DNA of 64,000 bases, taken from assembly GCA_002370555.1 (NCBI GenBank), contig AP014718.1, positions 2,914,001 to 2,978,000 of the forward strand, read 5' to 3'. Origin of the DNA: Arthrobacter sp. Hiyo4. Its GTDB lineage: Bacteria > Actinomycetota > Actinomycetes > Actinomycetales > Micrococcaceae. The notes beneath the pieces are model-generated. The model did no database searches, was not told the DNA's origin, and was given only the letters and a program-made list of their open reading frames with translations. Both the position numbers and the translations under genes were made by a program. Below, one piece after another: positions 8,075-17,385 of the stretch (positions are counted from its first letter, which is position 1; each line of letters starts with the position of its first letter).

Positions 8075-10048
8075 TTGACTGCATCCACCCGCTTTTCCAT
8101 TCCCGCCAGTGTTCCCAACCCGGAACGCGACGGGGACCGGAAATGGGCTCACCCGGTGGCTGCTGGAACACACTGTCCACCAGCCGGTGGGCCGGAAACT
8201 TCCGAGGACCAAGCCCAGACGCAGAGCTGGTGGAAGGTCATGTGCCTCACCGGCGTGGACTACTTTTCCACCCTTTCCTACCTGCCCGGCATCGCCGCAC
8301 TCGCCGCCGGGCGCTCTCCCCGCTGGCCACCCTGCTGATCGTCGGCCTCACCCTGCTGGGCATGCTGCCGATGTACCGACGGGTGGCCCAGGAAAGCCCC
8401 ACGGACAGGGTTCGGTGGCGATGCTGGAAAAGCTCCTGCCGTTCTGGCGCGGGAAAATCTTTGTGCTCATCCTGCTCGGCTTTGTCGCCACCTCCTGGAT
8501 CATCACCATCACTCTCTCGGCGGCCGACGCCACCGTCCACATGCTTGAGAACCCCTACCTGCCGCCCTTCCTGGACGGCCAGGCAGTGCCCATCACCGTG
8601 GTCCTCCTGCTCATTCTGGGCGGGGTGTTCCTGCTCGGATTCTCCGAGGCGGTGGCCGTCGCCATCCCCCTGGTGGCCGTCTTCCTCGTGTTCAACGCCG
8701 TCATCATCGGGGCGGGAATGTACGACGCCGTCACCCAGCCGGTGCCATGGCTGACTGGACGGCGGCGCTCACCTCCTCCGGGGCCGGCTTCGGCGATATC
8801 GCCGGACCCGCCCTCCTTGCCTTCCCGCTGCTGGTCCTGGGCCTGTCAGGTTTCGAGACCGGCGTCAGCATGATGCCGCTGGTCGCGGCCGAGGGCGCAA
8901 CTGCCGAGGAACGCCTGGCCGCCCGCGTCCGCAACACCCGGAAACTCCTCACCACCGCCGCCCTGATCATGAGCGTGTACCTCCTGGGCAGCAGTTTCGT
9001 GACGACGGTGCTGATCCCCGCCGAGGCCTTCCAGGCAGGCGGCGAGGCCAACGGCCGCGCCCTGGCCTACCTGGCCCACGAGCTGCTCGGCAACGGCTTC
9101 GGCTCCGTCTACGACGTGAGCAGCATCCTGATCCTGTGGTTCGCAGGCGCCTCCGCCATGGCCGGGCTGATCAACATCGTTCCCCGCTACCTGCCGTCCT
9201 ACGGCATGGCCCGGACTGGTCCCGCGCCGTCCGGCCGGTGGTCCTGGTGTACACAGCCATCAGCATCCTGATCACCATCGGTTTCAACGCCGACGTCAAC
9301 GCCCAGGCCGGCGCGTACGCCACCGGCATCCTGGCCATGATGGTCTCCGGCGCCGTTGCGGTCAGCATCTCGGCCGCCCGCAGCAAGAGGCGGCGCGCCG
9401 CCGTCGGCTTCACCATCCTGACCCTGATCCTGCTCTACGCGCTGGGGCCAATGTGATCGCCAAGCCGGACGGCCTCGCAATCTCCGGCTTCTTCATCCTG
9501 GGCATCATCGTGGTCTCCCTCGTTTCCCGGGTCAGCCGCACCACCGAACTCCGGGTCCACAACATCGAATTCGACGACGAAGCCCGCCGCTTCATCACCG
9601 ACACGCTGGACTTTGACGGGCGGATCAACTTGATCGCGAACCGCCCGCAGGCCCGCGATGCCGCAGAATACCGTGAGAAGGAAGCCGAGCAGAGGGAGAA
9701 TAATCCCGTTCCCGGCACCGCCGACGTGATCTTCCTGGAAATCGATGTCACCGACCCCTCGGGCTTCAGCGACGTCCTTGAGGTACGCGGAATCGAAGTG
9801 GACGGACACCGCGTGCTCCGCGCCGAAAGCCCTGCCGCACCCAACGCCATCGCCGCCGTCCTGCTGGCCCTCCGCGACGCCACCGGTGTCAGGCCCACGC
9901 CTACTTTGAGTGGGCAGAAGGCAACCCCTTGGCGCACCTGATGCGCTACCTGCTGCTGGGACGGGGCGACACCGCCCCCGTGGTCCGCGAAATCATCAGG
10001 GAAAACGAACCCGATCCCACCTGCCGCCCCGGCATCCACGTGGGCTGA
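8075..10048 (+). CDS. APC-superfamily permease with C-terminal soluble domain, about seven frameshifts
   Basis: Joining the frames gives a protein of about 660 residues. It has a permease body ([76 protein letters not shown]) with about 12 membrane segments, then a soluble tail ([16 protein letters not shown] to CRPGIHVG). The start is taken as TTG 8075. Most shifts are explained by one missing base in a G or C run, for example near 8204, 8308, 8398, 8745, 9211, 9446 and 9893; the most N-terminal one, near 8110-8120, is less clear. It probably imports an amino acid or cation; the substrate is unknown. It ends 11 bases before the TrkH-type gene. Confidence 0.75.
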
Positions 10049-10059
10049 CGGGCAGTCCG

Positions 10060-11501
10060 ATGACAGCACGGGGCGACACTGCCGGGCGAAGGGTCCAAGG
10101 CCTGGACTGTGGACGGGCAAGGCAGGCCAGGCAGCCAAAACGGCCAGGGCCCGCAAGGAGAGCGCCATCCGGCGGGCCCTCTCACACCCGGTCCGGTCGG
10201 TGCCCTTGGCATTCCTGGCCGTCATCCTCCTGGGAGCAGCCCTGCTGATGCTGCCCGTTGCCCGGACCGGCAGCGACCCGGAGCCGACCCCCTGATGGCT
10301 GCCCTGTTCACCTCCGTGTCGGCGGTCTGCGTTACCGGTCTGATCACCGTTGATACGGCCACGTACTGGACCCCTTCGGGCAGACCGTGATTCTGGGACT
10401 GATCCAGGTGGGCGGGTTCGGCATCATGACGCTGGCGACGCTACTGGCCCTGCTGGTCCGTAAAAGCATCGGCCTCCGCGGCCAGCTCGTGGCGCAGTCC
10501 GAAACGCACACGCTCAACCTGGGCGACGTCAGCGCCGTGCTGCTCCGCGTGGCCAGGCTCATGGTGGGCATCGAAGCAGCCACCGCCGCGGTGCTGACCG
10601 GACGCTTCTGGCTGGCCTACGACCAGAACCCCGCCACGGCGCTGTGGCACGGCGTGTTCCATGCCGTCTCGTCGTTCAACAACGCCGGCTTCGCGCTCTA
10701 CAGCGACAACCTCATCGGCTTCGCGCAGGACCCCTGGATCATCGTCCCCATCTGCCTGTCGATCATCGCCGGCGGCCTCGGATTCCCGGTGATCATCCAG
10801 CTGCTCCGGGGAAACATCAGAGCCCGGAACTGGAGCGTCCACCTCCGCCTGACCATCTACGGCACGCTGGTGCTCCTGGTGCTTGGCATCACGCTTTTCG
10901 CCGCGTTCGAATGGAACAGGGACGAAACACTCGGCGGGCTGTCGCTGACCGGGAAGCTGCTGGGTTCCCTGGCCGGCGGCGTCTTCCCCCGCACTGCCGG
11001 CTTCAACAGCATCGACTACGGCGCGGCATCACCGGAAACCCTCATGGTCACCAACATCCTGATGTTCATCGGCGGCGGCAGCGCCGGCACCGCAGGCGGC
11101 ATCAAGGTCACCACGTTCCTGGTCCTCGGCTTCTCCATCTGGAACGAGGTCCGCGGCCGGGACCAGGTGACCATTGCCCACCGCTCCATCAGCGGCTCGT
11201 CCCAGCGCCAGGCCCTGTCCGTCGCACTGCTCGGAGTGGCGGCGGTGGTGGCCGGCACGTTGGCGCTGCTGATGGTGACCGACTACAGCCTGGAGAAGGT
11301 CCTGTTCGAATCCATCTCCGCGTTCGCCACCGTAGGGATGAGCACCGGCATCACCTACAACCTCCCGCCGTCGGCGGAATGGGTGCTTATGGCCCTGATG
11401 TTCCTCGGCAGAATCGGCACCGTGACGGTCGCGTCCGCGCTGGCTTTGTCCTCCCGGCCCGGCTTTACAGCCTGCCGGAGGAACGCCCCATCATCGGCTA
11501 G
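10060..11501 (+). CDS. TrkH/KtrB-family potassium transporter, several frameshifts
   Basis: The product carries the four pore repeats of TrkH/KtrB proteins: SVSAVCVTGLITVDT, HAVSSFNNAGFALYS, PRTAGFNSIDYG and SAFATVGMSTGITYN, plus GGGSAGTAGGIKVTTF. These pore loops select K+. Frameshifts near 10100-10130, 10293 and 10374 and near 11462 (one C missing; the restored end is RLYSLPEERPIIG) are all consistent with single-base losses. The start is an ATG 11 bases after the permease stop, so the two are one operon. A KtrA/TrkA partner is not in the window. Confidence 0.82.
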
Positions 11502-11504
11502 TGC

Positions 11505-11540
11505 CGCCGTCGTCGGACGTTTCTGGAAAGTACGACGGCG
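11505..11540 (+). terminator. Hairpin after the TrkH-type gene
   Basis: CGCCGTCGT (11505-11513) pairs with ACGACGGCG (11532-11540), four bases after the corrected stop. There is no T-run, as is common in high-GC actinobacteria. A terminator is the likeliest role. Confidence 0.45.
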
Positions 11541-11665
11541 GGACTCGCCGGGGCGCTGAACGCGCCCAACCGCCGTCGGGCACGGCCGGAGATTCCTCTT
11601 GCCCGGCGTTTGTCACCGGGCCACAATGGGCAGATCACCGCCTTGCGAGCCTGACCTGAGGACCC

Positions 11666-11933
11666 ATGATCCTGAAGACCACTCCGGAATCGGAAGCAGC
11701 GGGACTAGCTCAGCCGGGACGCGACGGCCATGACCGAGGCCGACACCTTGGAACTGCGAAGCCACGGCTTCACGGACCGCGAAATCATGGACATCACCCT
11801 GGCGGCGAGCGCGCGGAACTTCCTGAGCCGCACGCTCCTTGCCTTGGCCGTGGACGTCGATGTTCCGCCAACCCTCAGCCCGGAACTTCAGGACGCTCTC
11901 CTGGCGCCGCTGGCTTCCCGCCGCCCCATGTAG
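11666..11933 (+). pseudogene. AhpD/CMD-family peroxidase-like gene with internal deletion
   Basis: The 5' end reads MILKTTPESEAAG, like the start of carboxymuconolactone-decarboxylase/AhpD-family proteins. The 3' end reads RDATAMTEADTLELRSHGFT and DREIMDITLAASARNFLSRT, their C-terminus. The middle of the domain with the catalytic Cys region (about 100 residues) is absent, and the two parts are out of frame, so the gene is inactive. A stand-alone 67-residue start at 11730 is possible but unlikely to be functional. Confidence 0.6.
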
Positions 11934-12039
11934 CTCGCATTAATGTCATGCCATTAATCCATCAACTGGATGGCAGTATGCCCTGACCTGCGGAAACGTC
12001 CGAAAACCTTGACTAAATCTTGATGAATTACCCATGTGT

Positions 12040-12159
12040 AAGTTGCGTCTGTTCGGGAAAGGTAGTCCTTGCCAGCCCACGTGAGTCTGGCATTCACAGT
12101 CGGCCCGCTGGGGGCGACTGGCCCACCTGACGTGGGCAACGTCGCAAAGGACTAATCTC
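12040..12159 (+). promoter_or_regulatory. Structured 5' leader of the TasA-like gene
   Basis: GCCCACGT (12075-12082) pairs with ACGTGGGC (12130-12137), enclosing an inner CAGTCG/CGACTG stem. A possible -35 TTGACT lies near 12010. AAAGGA is the ribosome site before ATG 12160. The leader does not match any riboswitch class I know; it could be an attenuator, protein-binding site or only a stable UTR. Confidence 0.4.
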
Positions 12160-12762
12160 ATGGGCATCAGCATAAAAACCACTTCAGGCAAGATTCTGGC
12201 TTCCGTCGCATTGGTAGGCAGCGCCGCCGCAGTCGCAGGCATGGGCACCTACGGCGCATTCACGGGAACCACAACACGGGTCGATGAGCAGGTCACTGCC
12301 GGCACCGTCGATATTGACCTTACCGATCCAGGGACCCTCAGTGTCGCCGTCACCGGCCTGCTGCCCGGTGACTCCGTCGAAAAATTCGCCACACTGAAGA
12401 ATACTGGCAACTCCAACCTGAACACCGTGACGCTCACCACAGCGCCCACTGTCGCCTCAAAGCTCACCACCGAGACAACTGACGGCCTGCAGTTGACCAT
12501 CGAGTCCTGCACCGTCGCCTGGACAGTCGTGGCTGCCGCGGAAGACACTTGCTCAGGGACCAAGTCCACCATTTTTGCTAAGAGCGCGATCATCGGCTCG
12601 GGCACGGCGCTTACCGGCCTGTCATCCATTACGTCTGGTGCTGAGGACAAGCTCAAGATCACTACCTCCCTGCCTTCTACGGCAGACGACACCTTCCAAG
12701 GCCTGACCAGCACCATCGGCTTCACGTTCGACGCGACGCAGCGCACTGGCCAGGTCAACTAG
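12160..12762 (+). CDS. TasA/CalY-like exported fibre protein (SipW-type signal)
   Basis: The 200-residue product has a long N-terminal signal (KILASVALVGSAAAVAGMGT then YGAFTG), the SipW-dependent type found in TasA/camelysin proteins. The body is a beta-rich repeat-poor domain with TAGTVDIDLTDPGTL and LLPGDSVEKFATLKNTGNSN, the signature of this family. In Bacillus such proteins form biofilm fibres. The dedicated signal peptidase gene follows 91 bases later, so it is the probable substrate. Confidence 0.8.
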   Translation: MGISIKTTSGKILASVALVGSAAAVAGMGTYGAFTGTTTRVDEQVTAGTVDIDLTDPGTLSVAVTGLLPGDSVEKFATLKNTGNSNLNTVTLTTAPTVASKLTTETTDGLQLTIESCTVAWTVVAAAEDTCSGTKSTIFAKSAIIGSGTALTGLSSITSGAEDKLKITTSLPSTADDTFQGLTSTIGFTFDATQRTGQVN

Positions 12763-12853
12763 GCGTCAGTCCTGAGCGTTGGGGCAGTCACGAACCCGGC
12801 GCCCCAACCAATAGCCAGAAGCACCAACAGACCGTCCTCAAGGCTGGATAGCG

Positions 12854-13509
12854 ATGAGCGCAGTAACTGAAATTCCGACCGCGGCACGCAGCGCCGCCCA
12901 GGTAACTGAGCTGTCCCAGCGCCCCCGCACCCCCGCGGCGGCGCTGGGACCTTCATCTCCGCACGGGCTGCGTCGCGCGTCAAAAACGGCTTTCGCCGCG
13001 GGGCCAACGTCCTCACAACGACGATGTTCGTCGTGGCATTGTCTGCGTTCCTTTTCCTCGCTGTTGGTCCCCGGGCCCTGGGTTATCAGACGTCCACGAT
13101 GCTCACCGGCTCGATGTCCCCGCTAATCCACGCGGGCGACGTTGTGGTCACGGTCCCCACCGCCGTCGGTGAAATCGTAGTGGGCGACGTCATCACTTAT
13201 CTCATTCCCGTCGAGAACCACCGGGTGGAAACCCACCGGGTCACGCAGATACTCACAAATGCGGACGGGACGACGGCTGTGCGGACCAAAGGTGACGCCA
13301 ACAACGGCGTAGATCCATGGACCGCAACGCTCAACGGAGCGACCGTTGACCGGCACGTCCTCACGGTCCCCTACGTGGGTCAAGTCATTCGCACTTTGCG
13401 CCAGCCGGTTGTCCTGAACACCCTCATGTACGGCGCACCGGCCGTGCTGGTGATTGGATTGCTGGCATCCATCTGGCGCAAGGACCCGGAACCAGCAGCC
13501 AGTGGGTAG
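12854..13509 (+). CDS. sipW: SipW-type signal peptidase I, probable frameshift in the N-terminus
   Basis: The catalytic part begins with a membrane segment (MFVVALSAFLFLAVGPRALG), followed by STMLTGSMSPLIHAGD with the nucleophile Ser. It has VETHRV with the catalytic His instead of the Lys of bacterial Lep enzymes, then TKGDANNG. A second membrane segment closes the protein. The N-terminal cytosolic region starts at ATG 12854 in another frame; a shift between about 12960 and 13010 joins it. Alternatively, translation starts at 13024. It would process the flanking TasA-like proteins. Confidence 0.8.
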
Positions 13510-13957
13510 CCGCACTTCGGCTGCCGCAAGGGTGGCCCGGGCCACCGGCGTTACGCTCGTCGTCGTTCTGGGCTTGATTCTCGCCCCCGCAGCAAGCGCC
13601 TCCTTCACGTCTGCCAGCCAAGCGTCAACAAGCTTTTCTACGGCCACCCTAAACACGCCGACGACTTCCACGATTTCGCTGAATGCCAGCTGCAGCCAGA
13701 ACAAGAGGACGCTCACTGTCACCTTGGCCGCCACGGGCTCGCTGCCGTACGCGAACGCACTACGGATCACGGCGGACGCCGGCGGAACCGTGTCCTCGAC
13801 GGATCAAGCGCTGACGTACAACGGAAATCAAATATTTACGGCAAACTCGGGCGGTCAGACAGTCTTGTTCAAGCTCGAAATTCGAGCAATATACAAAGTA
13901 GATGCCACGCACGCCTGGACCAGTCCGCCGCTGCTTCGCACCTACACCTGCAGCTGA
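13502..13957 (+). CDS. Small exported protein of the SipW operon
   Basis: A GTG at 13502 overlaps the end of sipW by eight bases and is preferred over the upstream in-frame ATG inside sipW. The 151-residue product has a basic N-terminus, a membrane-spanning signal (GVTLVVVLGLILAPAASASF) and a Thr/Ser-rich secreted domain with two Cys (CSQN and a terminal TYTC). Tight coupling suggests it is a second SipW substrate, perhaps a minor fibre or anchor subunit. No family was recognised. Confidence 0.7.
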   Translation: MGSRTSAAARVARATGVTLVVVLGLILAPAASASFTSASQASTSFSTATLNTPTTSTISLNASCSQNKRTLTVTLAATGSLPYANALRITADAGGTVSSTDQALTYNGNQIFTANSGGQTVLFKLEIRAIYKVDATHAWTSPPLLRTYTCS

Positions 13958-14067
13958 TCAAACCCGCCCCTCAACTTGGATTCGACAACCAGGGGTCGCT
14001 CCTCGACGGCGGCCGGCGGCTCGACTCCCCAGAAGTGGTGCGCTGCGAAAAGGTGGGGCGCGGACCC

Positions 14068-15285
14068 TCAGTAATTCCGCCGGTGCCTCAGCCTCGGAAG
14101 CACAACGGCAAACACACCAGCCGCCGCGAACCCCAGCAGGCCCGTAGCTGAAACACCCGCGCCGAGGGTGGCCAGCGCCGTCACACCGGAGAGCAGCACG
14201 GGCCCGCCGGTGGATCCCGCGTCGGCGATAAACCGCCACAGCCCCAGGAACTGGCCGCGTCCGCGGTTGGGCGAATAGTCGGCACCGAGCGTCATGATCA
14301 GGCCTGAGCTGATGCCGTTGCCGAAGCCGATAAGCAGCGACGCCAGCAGCAGCCCGGAAAACGAAGCAGTCAGCGGGATCAGCAGCATGGCGATGCCCAT
14401 GATGATGGTTGACGGGATGGCCACGAACAGCCTGCCGCGGCGGTCCATCACCTTGCCTGCCGGGTAAAACACCAGCATGTCGATCGCCCCGGACAGCCCA
14501 TAAATCACGGAAGCCTGGGCCGCATCCATACCCAGATGGTCCGCCCACAGCGGGATGACCACCTGGCGGGACGCGCGCAGCGCGCTCAGCAGCAGGACCC
14601 CCACACCCAGCGTCAGGAATACGCGGGCATGCGAAGCCGCAACGTTCCGCAGCGTGGGCTCCGGACCTTTGTGGCCGCCGTCGGGCGCTGGCGGGACCAC
14701 GAGGTCCGGGATGGTGACCGCCAAAACGGCGGCGGCCGCCATGCCCACAACCCCCACCCAGTACGCTCCGGCAATCCCGGCGAACTGCATCACGCCGGCG
14801 CCCAGGAACGGCCCAATGAAGATGCCGATCCGGCTGACCCCGCCCAGCGTCGACAGCGCCCGCGCCCGGAACTGGACGGGCACGGCCTCGGTCAGGTACT
14901 TCTGCCGCGCAAGGCTGAAGACACTGGCGGCCATCCCGACGACGGCCATCGCCACCGCGAGCAGCCACAGTCCGTTGGGAATCATGGAAGATATGGCGGC
15001 AGCCGCAAGCGCCAGGGCACCCACGGCCGCGGCGCCGACGATGGACCAGCGTTCGCCGAATTTAAGCGTGATGAGGGAGGCTGGCAGGTTGAAAAACCAT
15101 GAGCCCAGGCCGATCAGCGTGACGATCAGCGCGGAGACGGCCACCGAGGCGCCGAGATCACGGGCGGAGAGGACCACCACCGGGAGGACCGCGCCTTCGC
15201 CGATGCAGAACAGCAGCGCCGGCCCGAACGCGGGTATGGCGATGCTTCGGAAGTTGAACGGCTGCGGGTTTCCTGGCGAAGTCAT
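14068..15285 (-). CDS. Major facilitator superfamily transporter
   Basis: The 405-residue product has 12 hydrophobic segments in two halves. It has the cytoplasmic loop motif DRRGRLF after segment 8 (AGKVMDRRGR). It begins MTSPGNPQPFNFRS. It resembles drug or metabolite exporters; the substrate is not predictable. It is convergent with the SipW operon, 110 bases downstream. Confidence 0.82.
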   Translation of the reverse strand: MTSPGNPQPFNFRSIAIPAFGPALLFCIGEGAVLPVVVLSARDLGASVAVSALIVTLIGLGSWFFNLPASLITLKFGERWSIVGAAAVGALALAAAAISSMIPNGLWLLAVAMAVVGMAASVFSLARQKYLTEAVPVQFRARALSTLGGVSRIGIFIGPFLGAGVMQFAGIAGAYWVGVVGMAAAAVLAVTIPDLVVPPAPDGGHKGPEPTLRNVAASHARVFLTLGVGVLLLSALRASRQVVIPLWADHLGMDAAQASVIYGLSGAIDMLVFYPAGKVMDRRGRLFVAIPSTIIMGIAMLLIPLTASFSGLLLASLLIGFGNGISSGLIMTLGADYSPNRGRGQFLGLWRFIADAGSTGGPVLLSGVTALATLGAGVSATGLLGFAAAGVFAVVLPRLRHRRNY

Positions 15286-15405
15286 CAGATTTATCCTATG
15301 CCGCCGGAAATTCGCCAGCCTTCAGGGGGTCACAAGCGGCCCTGCGAGGACTAACGTTTGCCTTGTGGGGCGCTTCAGCCTGCCCCTCTCAGCCAAGGAG
15401 GTCTC

Positions 15406-15747
15406 ATGGGTGAAGTGTGGATCCGCACCATCAACAACGGTTTGGTCCGGGCCGACAAAGTCACGGAAATCGCATCCACCCGGGGGTCCCTTCATGAGGA
15501 CCAGGGTTTTGCGTTGAAGGTCATTGTGGACGGCAAGGCCCATTTCGTCATTGATGACGGAGGTCTTCCGGGCACGCTTCCCGAACGGCTGGAGCACGCA
15601 AGACATCTGGAGGATGCCCTGCTGTTCGCCCTCGACGAGGCCCGCGAAGCCGACGCATCCATGGTGGTCTTCTTCGATCCGGACAGCGACCGCTGGGCAC
15701 TCGCTGCGGCGGCGGAGCTGGCCGGAGGGATTCCCGCCGTCGGATAG
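15406..15747 (+). CDS. Conserved-looking hypothetical protein (113 aa)
   Basis: The ATG at 15406 follows a strong AAGGAGG site, so it is preferred over the longer upstream frame. The product begins MGEVWIRTINNGLVRADK and is acidic, with no membrane segment or signal. VVFFDPDSDRWALAAAAELA closes the fold. No function recognised. Confidence 0.65.
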   Translation: MGEVWIRTINNGLVRADKVTEIASTRGSLHEDQGFALKVIVDGKAHFVIDDGGLPGTLPERLEHARHLEDALLFALDEAREADASMVVFFDPDSDRWALAAAAELAGGIPAVG

Positions 15748-15815
15748 CGACGTGGGGCAACGCCCGACGGCGGCCCTCCACCAAAGCGCGAACGGACAGT
15801 TAAGCCCCTTCGCCA

Positions 15816-15880
15816 AGCGCGAACAGGCAGCTAATGACGCCAAACCTGAGGTTTAAGGTCATTAGCTGCCGGTTCGCGCT
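15816..15880. repeat. Long intergenic inverted repeat
   Basis: Arms 15816-15838 and 15858-15880 (23 bases) are reverse complements with one mismatch around a 19-base loop. Just upstream, near 15785, is a partial direct copy of the arm (AAGCGCGAACGGACAGTTAA). It lies between convergent genes, so it might terminate both, but its length and the extra half copy suggest a mobile or REP-like element. Confidence 0.7.
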
Positions 15881-15894
15881 AAAGGGTTTGGGGG

Positions 15895-16233
15895 TCAGGC
15901 TGCGGCGTGGCTGAACTCGGCGGCTTTGGTGGTGACGCGGCGGGGCGCGAGGATGCTCAGCGTGCAGTGGGTCTGCTGCGGGTCAATCCTGGCGGGCAGG
16001 TGATGGGTCTCGGAACAGACCTGAAGCTGCCGGAGGGCTTCGGGATCCACGCGGGCGTTCCGCACGTCCAGTTCCAGGTCGAGGTTGTGCTTCAAGGCGT
16101 TGGCGCGTTTCACCACCACGTAGAGGGCCTGGATGCTGTGGACGGTGACGTGGCCCTTGGCGAGAACCTGGGCCTTGGCGTGGTCGAGATCTACACGGAC
16201 AAGAATGCTGAGCTTTTCGGACAAGATGATCAT
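15895..16233 (-). CDS. Hypothetical protein, possibly STAS-like (112 aa)
   Basis: The ATG at 16233 is preceded by AAGGAAGG. The product alternates strands and helices (LSILVRVDLDHAKAQVLAKG, then LDLELDVRNARVDPEALRQL), reminiscent of STAS/anti-anti-sigma folds, but the conserved Ser is not evident. The frame has normal codon use for the region. Function unassigned. Confidence 0.55.
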   Translation of the reverse strand: MIILSEKLSILVRVDLDHAKAQVLAKGHVTVHSIQALYVVVKRANALKHNLDLELDVRNARVDPEALRQLQVCSETHHLPARIDPQQTHCTLSILAPRRVTTKAAEFSHAAA

Positions 16234-16517
16234 GCCTTCCTTGCTTGGCTGCGACGCTGCAGCCGGGGAGGCCGCGACGCCGCAGCCAATGGCCGCGCCT
16301 CTGCAGCCTCATTCAGCGTAGGCAACGAATGTGATGTGCGCAACATTTGAGCCCAGATATGTCGCGGACACTCCTGCGCCCACCAGGCCATGATTTTCCC
16401 CGGCCTTTCACCGGCGCACTCAGGACTACCTGGACCGGTACACGTCGGCTCGGCTGGCCACCGAAACGGGGACGGCCAAAAGGCCGCGCTCGTGGAGGGA
16501 CGGCCGTAGGATCTAGC

Positions 16518-16837
16518 ATGCATATTGCCGTTGCAGGAGGTACCGGAACCGTTGGCCAACATGTCGTCTCCATTGCCCGGGACCGCGGGCACCTGGTGGC
16601 AAGCCTGGCCCGATCAGAAGCCTGTCCGTCGGCCGCCGGCTGCACGAAGCCCTGCAGGGCGTGGACACTGTCATTGATGTCTCCGGAATCCGGACGCTTT
16701 CAACCAAAAAGGCCGTGCACTTTTTCACCGCCGACACCCGGCCAGCGCCGCCTTGGTGACGTGGTCCCGGTGGCGGCGCCGCCGTCGGACGCGAGACGTT
16801 CCATGAGTGGCTGGCGGCCAGGCCTCCAGCCGACTAG
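16518..16837 (+). pseudogene. NmrA-like NAD(P)-binding oxidoreductase, decayed
   Basis: It starts MHIAVAGGTGTVGQHVV, a Rossmann GxxGxxG motif. In another frame comes RRLHEALQGVDTVIDVSGIR, then TLSTKKAVHFFTADTR. The C-terminus GRETFHEWLAAR follows after a large deletion near 16745. Most of the substrate domain is absent, so it is inactive. Confidence 0.65.
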
Positions 16838-16938
16838 TGGCGCTGCCTGTGGCGCATGACCGCCGCCGCGAGCCCCATGGTGCCCATCAGGGATCCGAGA
16901 ATGATTGCCAGGCCTGTGAGGTATTCAAGAATGGTCAT
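16834..16938 (-). CDS. Small membrane protein (34 aa)
   Basis: An ATG at 16938 preceded by GAAAGGTG opens a frame encoding MTILEYLTGLAIILGSL, then MGTMGLAAAVMRHRQRH. It is one membrane helix with a basic cytosolic tail. It overlaps the end of the decayed oxidoreductase. The ribosome site and the hydrophobic pattern support it; function unknown. Confidence 0.5.
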   Translation of the reverse strand: MTILEYLTGLAIILGSLMGTMGLAAAVMRHRQRH

Positions 16939-17046
16939 CGTTGACGCACCTTTCATATGGCTGATGCGTTGACGCTAAATATTGATGCTCAGGATCAGCC
17001 AAAGATGGCAGGGTGCGTTCCCGCAAGATTGGCGCCCACCCAAAAG

Positions 17047-17100
17047 TGACTCGCATTTAACGTCGTGAAAACCGCGAATGACGACGTTAAATGCCAGTTA
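17047..17100. repeat. Long inverted repeat adjoining the IS110 element
   Basis: GCATTTAACGTCGT (17053-17066) and ACGACGTTAAATGC (17081-17094) pair perfectly around a 14-base loop; the pairing extends to about 20 bases with two mismatches. The IS110 non-coding end begins immediately after. IS110 elements are known to target REP-type palindromes, so this may be its target. Confidence 0.65.
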
Positions 17101-17385
17101 GCGGTTCAGCGCCGCCGGCGCTCCGTGGGCGGGGAAAGTTGTTCTCGTCCACGTTCGGTCTCTGGCGGGCCGGTCGTGGCTGGCGGATCATGGAGGTGTC
17201 TGCCACGGTCGACGCCGACCCAACTTGGTGCCTTGAGTCCGTTAGTTAGCGTGGCGCGGAGGACTTCCACGGGAACCGTGGATTGTTGCCGTTGAGCACG
17301 AGTGTTAGATTCCTGAATATTTTCCCTGTCCTCCCCGTAGCAGACGCCACCATTTTGAAGGTTCAAGGTGTCAGGAGGATATGTC
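17101..17385 (+). ncRNA. Candidate IS110 bridge RNA region (left non-coding end)
   Basis: In IS110-group elements the non-coding end upstream of the transposase encodes a bridge RNA with two loops that pair with donor and target DNA. This 285-base stretch has no good ORF and several strong hairpins: AGCGCCGCCGGCGCT near 17107, and TCCACGG-GAA-CCGTGGA near 17267. The exact RNA and its guide loops cannot be set without comparing several insertions. Confidence 0.4.

Noticed and set aside
12041..12140. Known riboswitch (c-di-GMP or c-di-AMP) before the TasA-like gene
   Set aside because: Hairpins are present, but the conserved core sequences of those classes are not.
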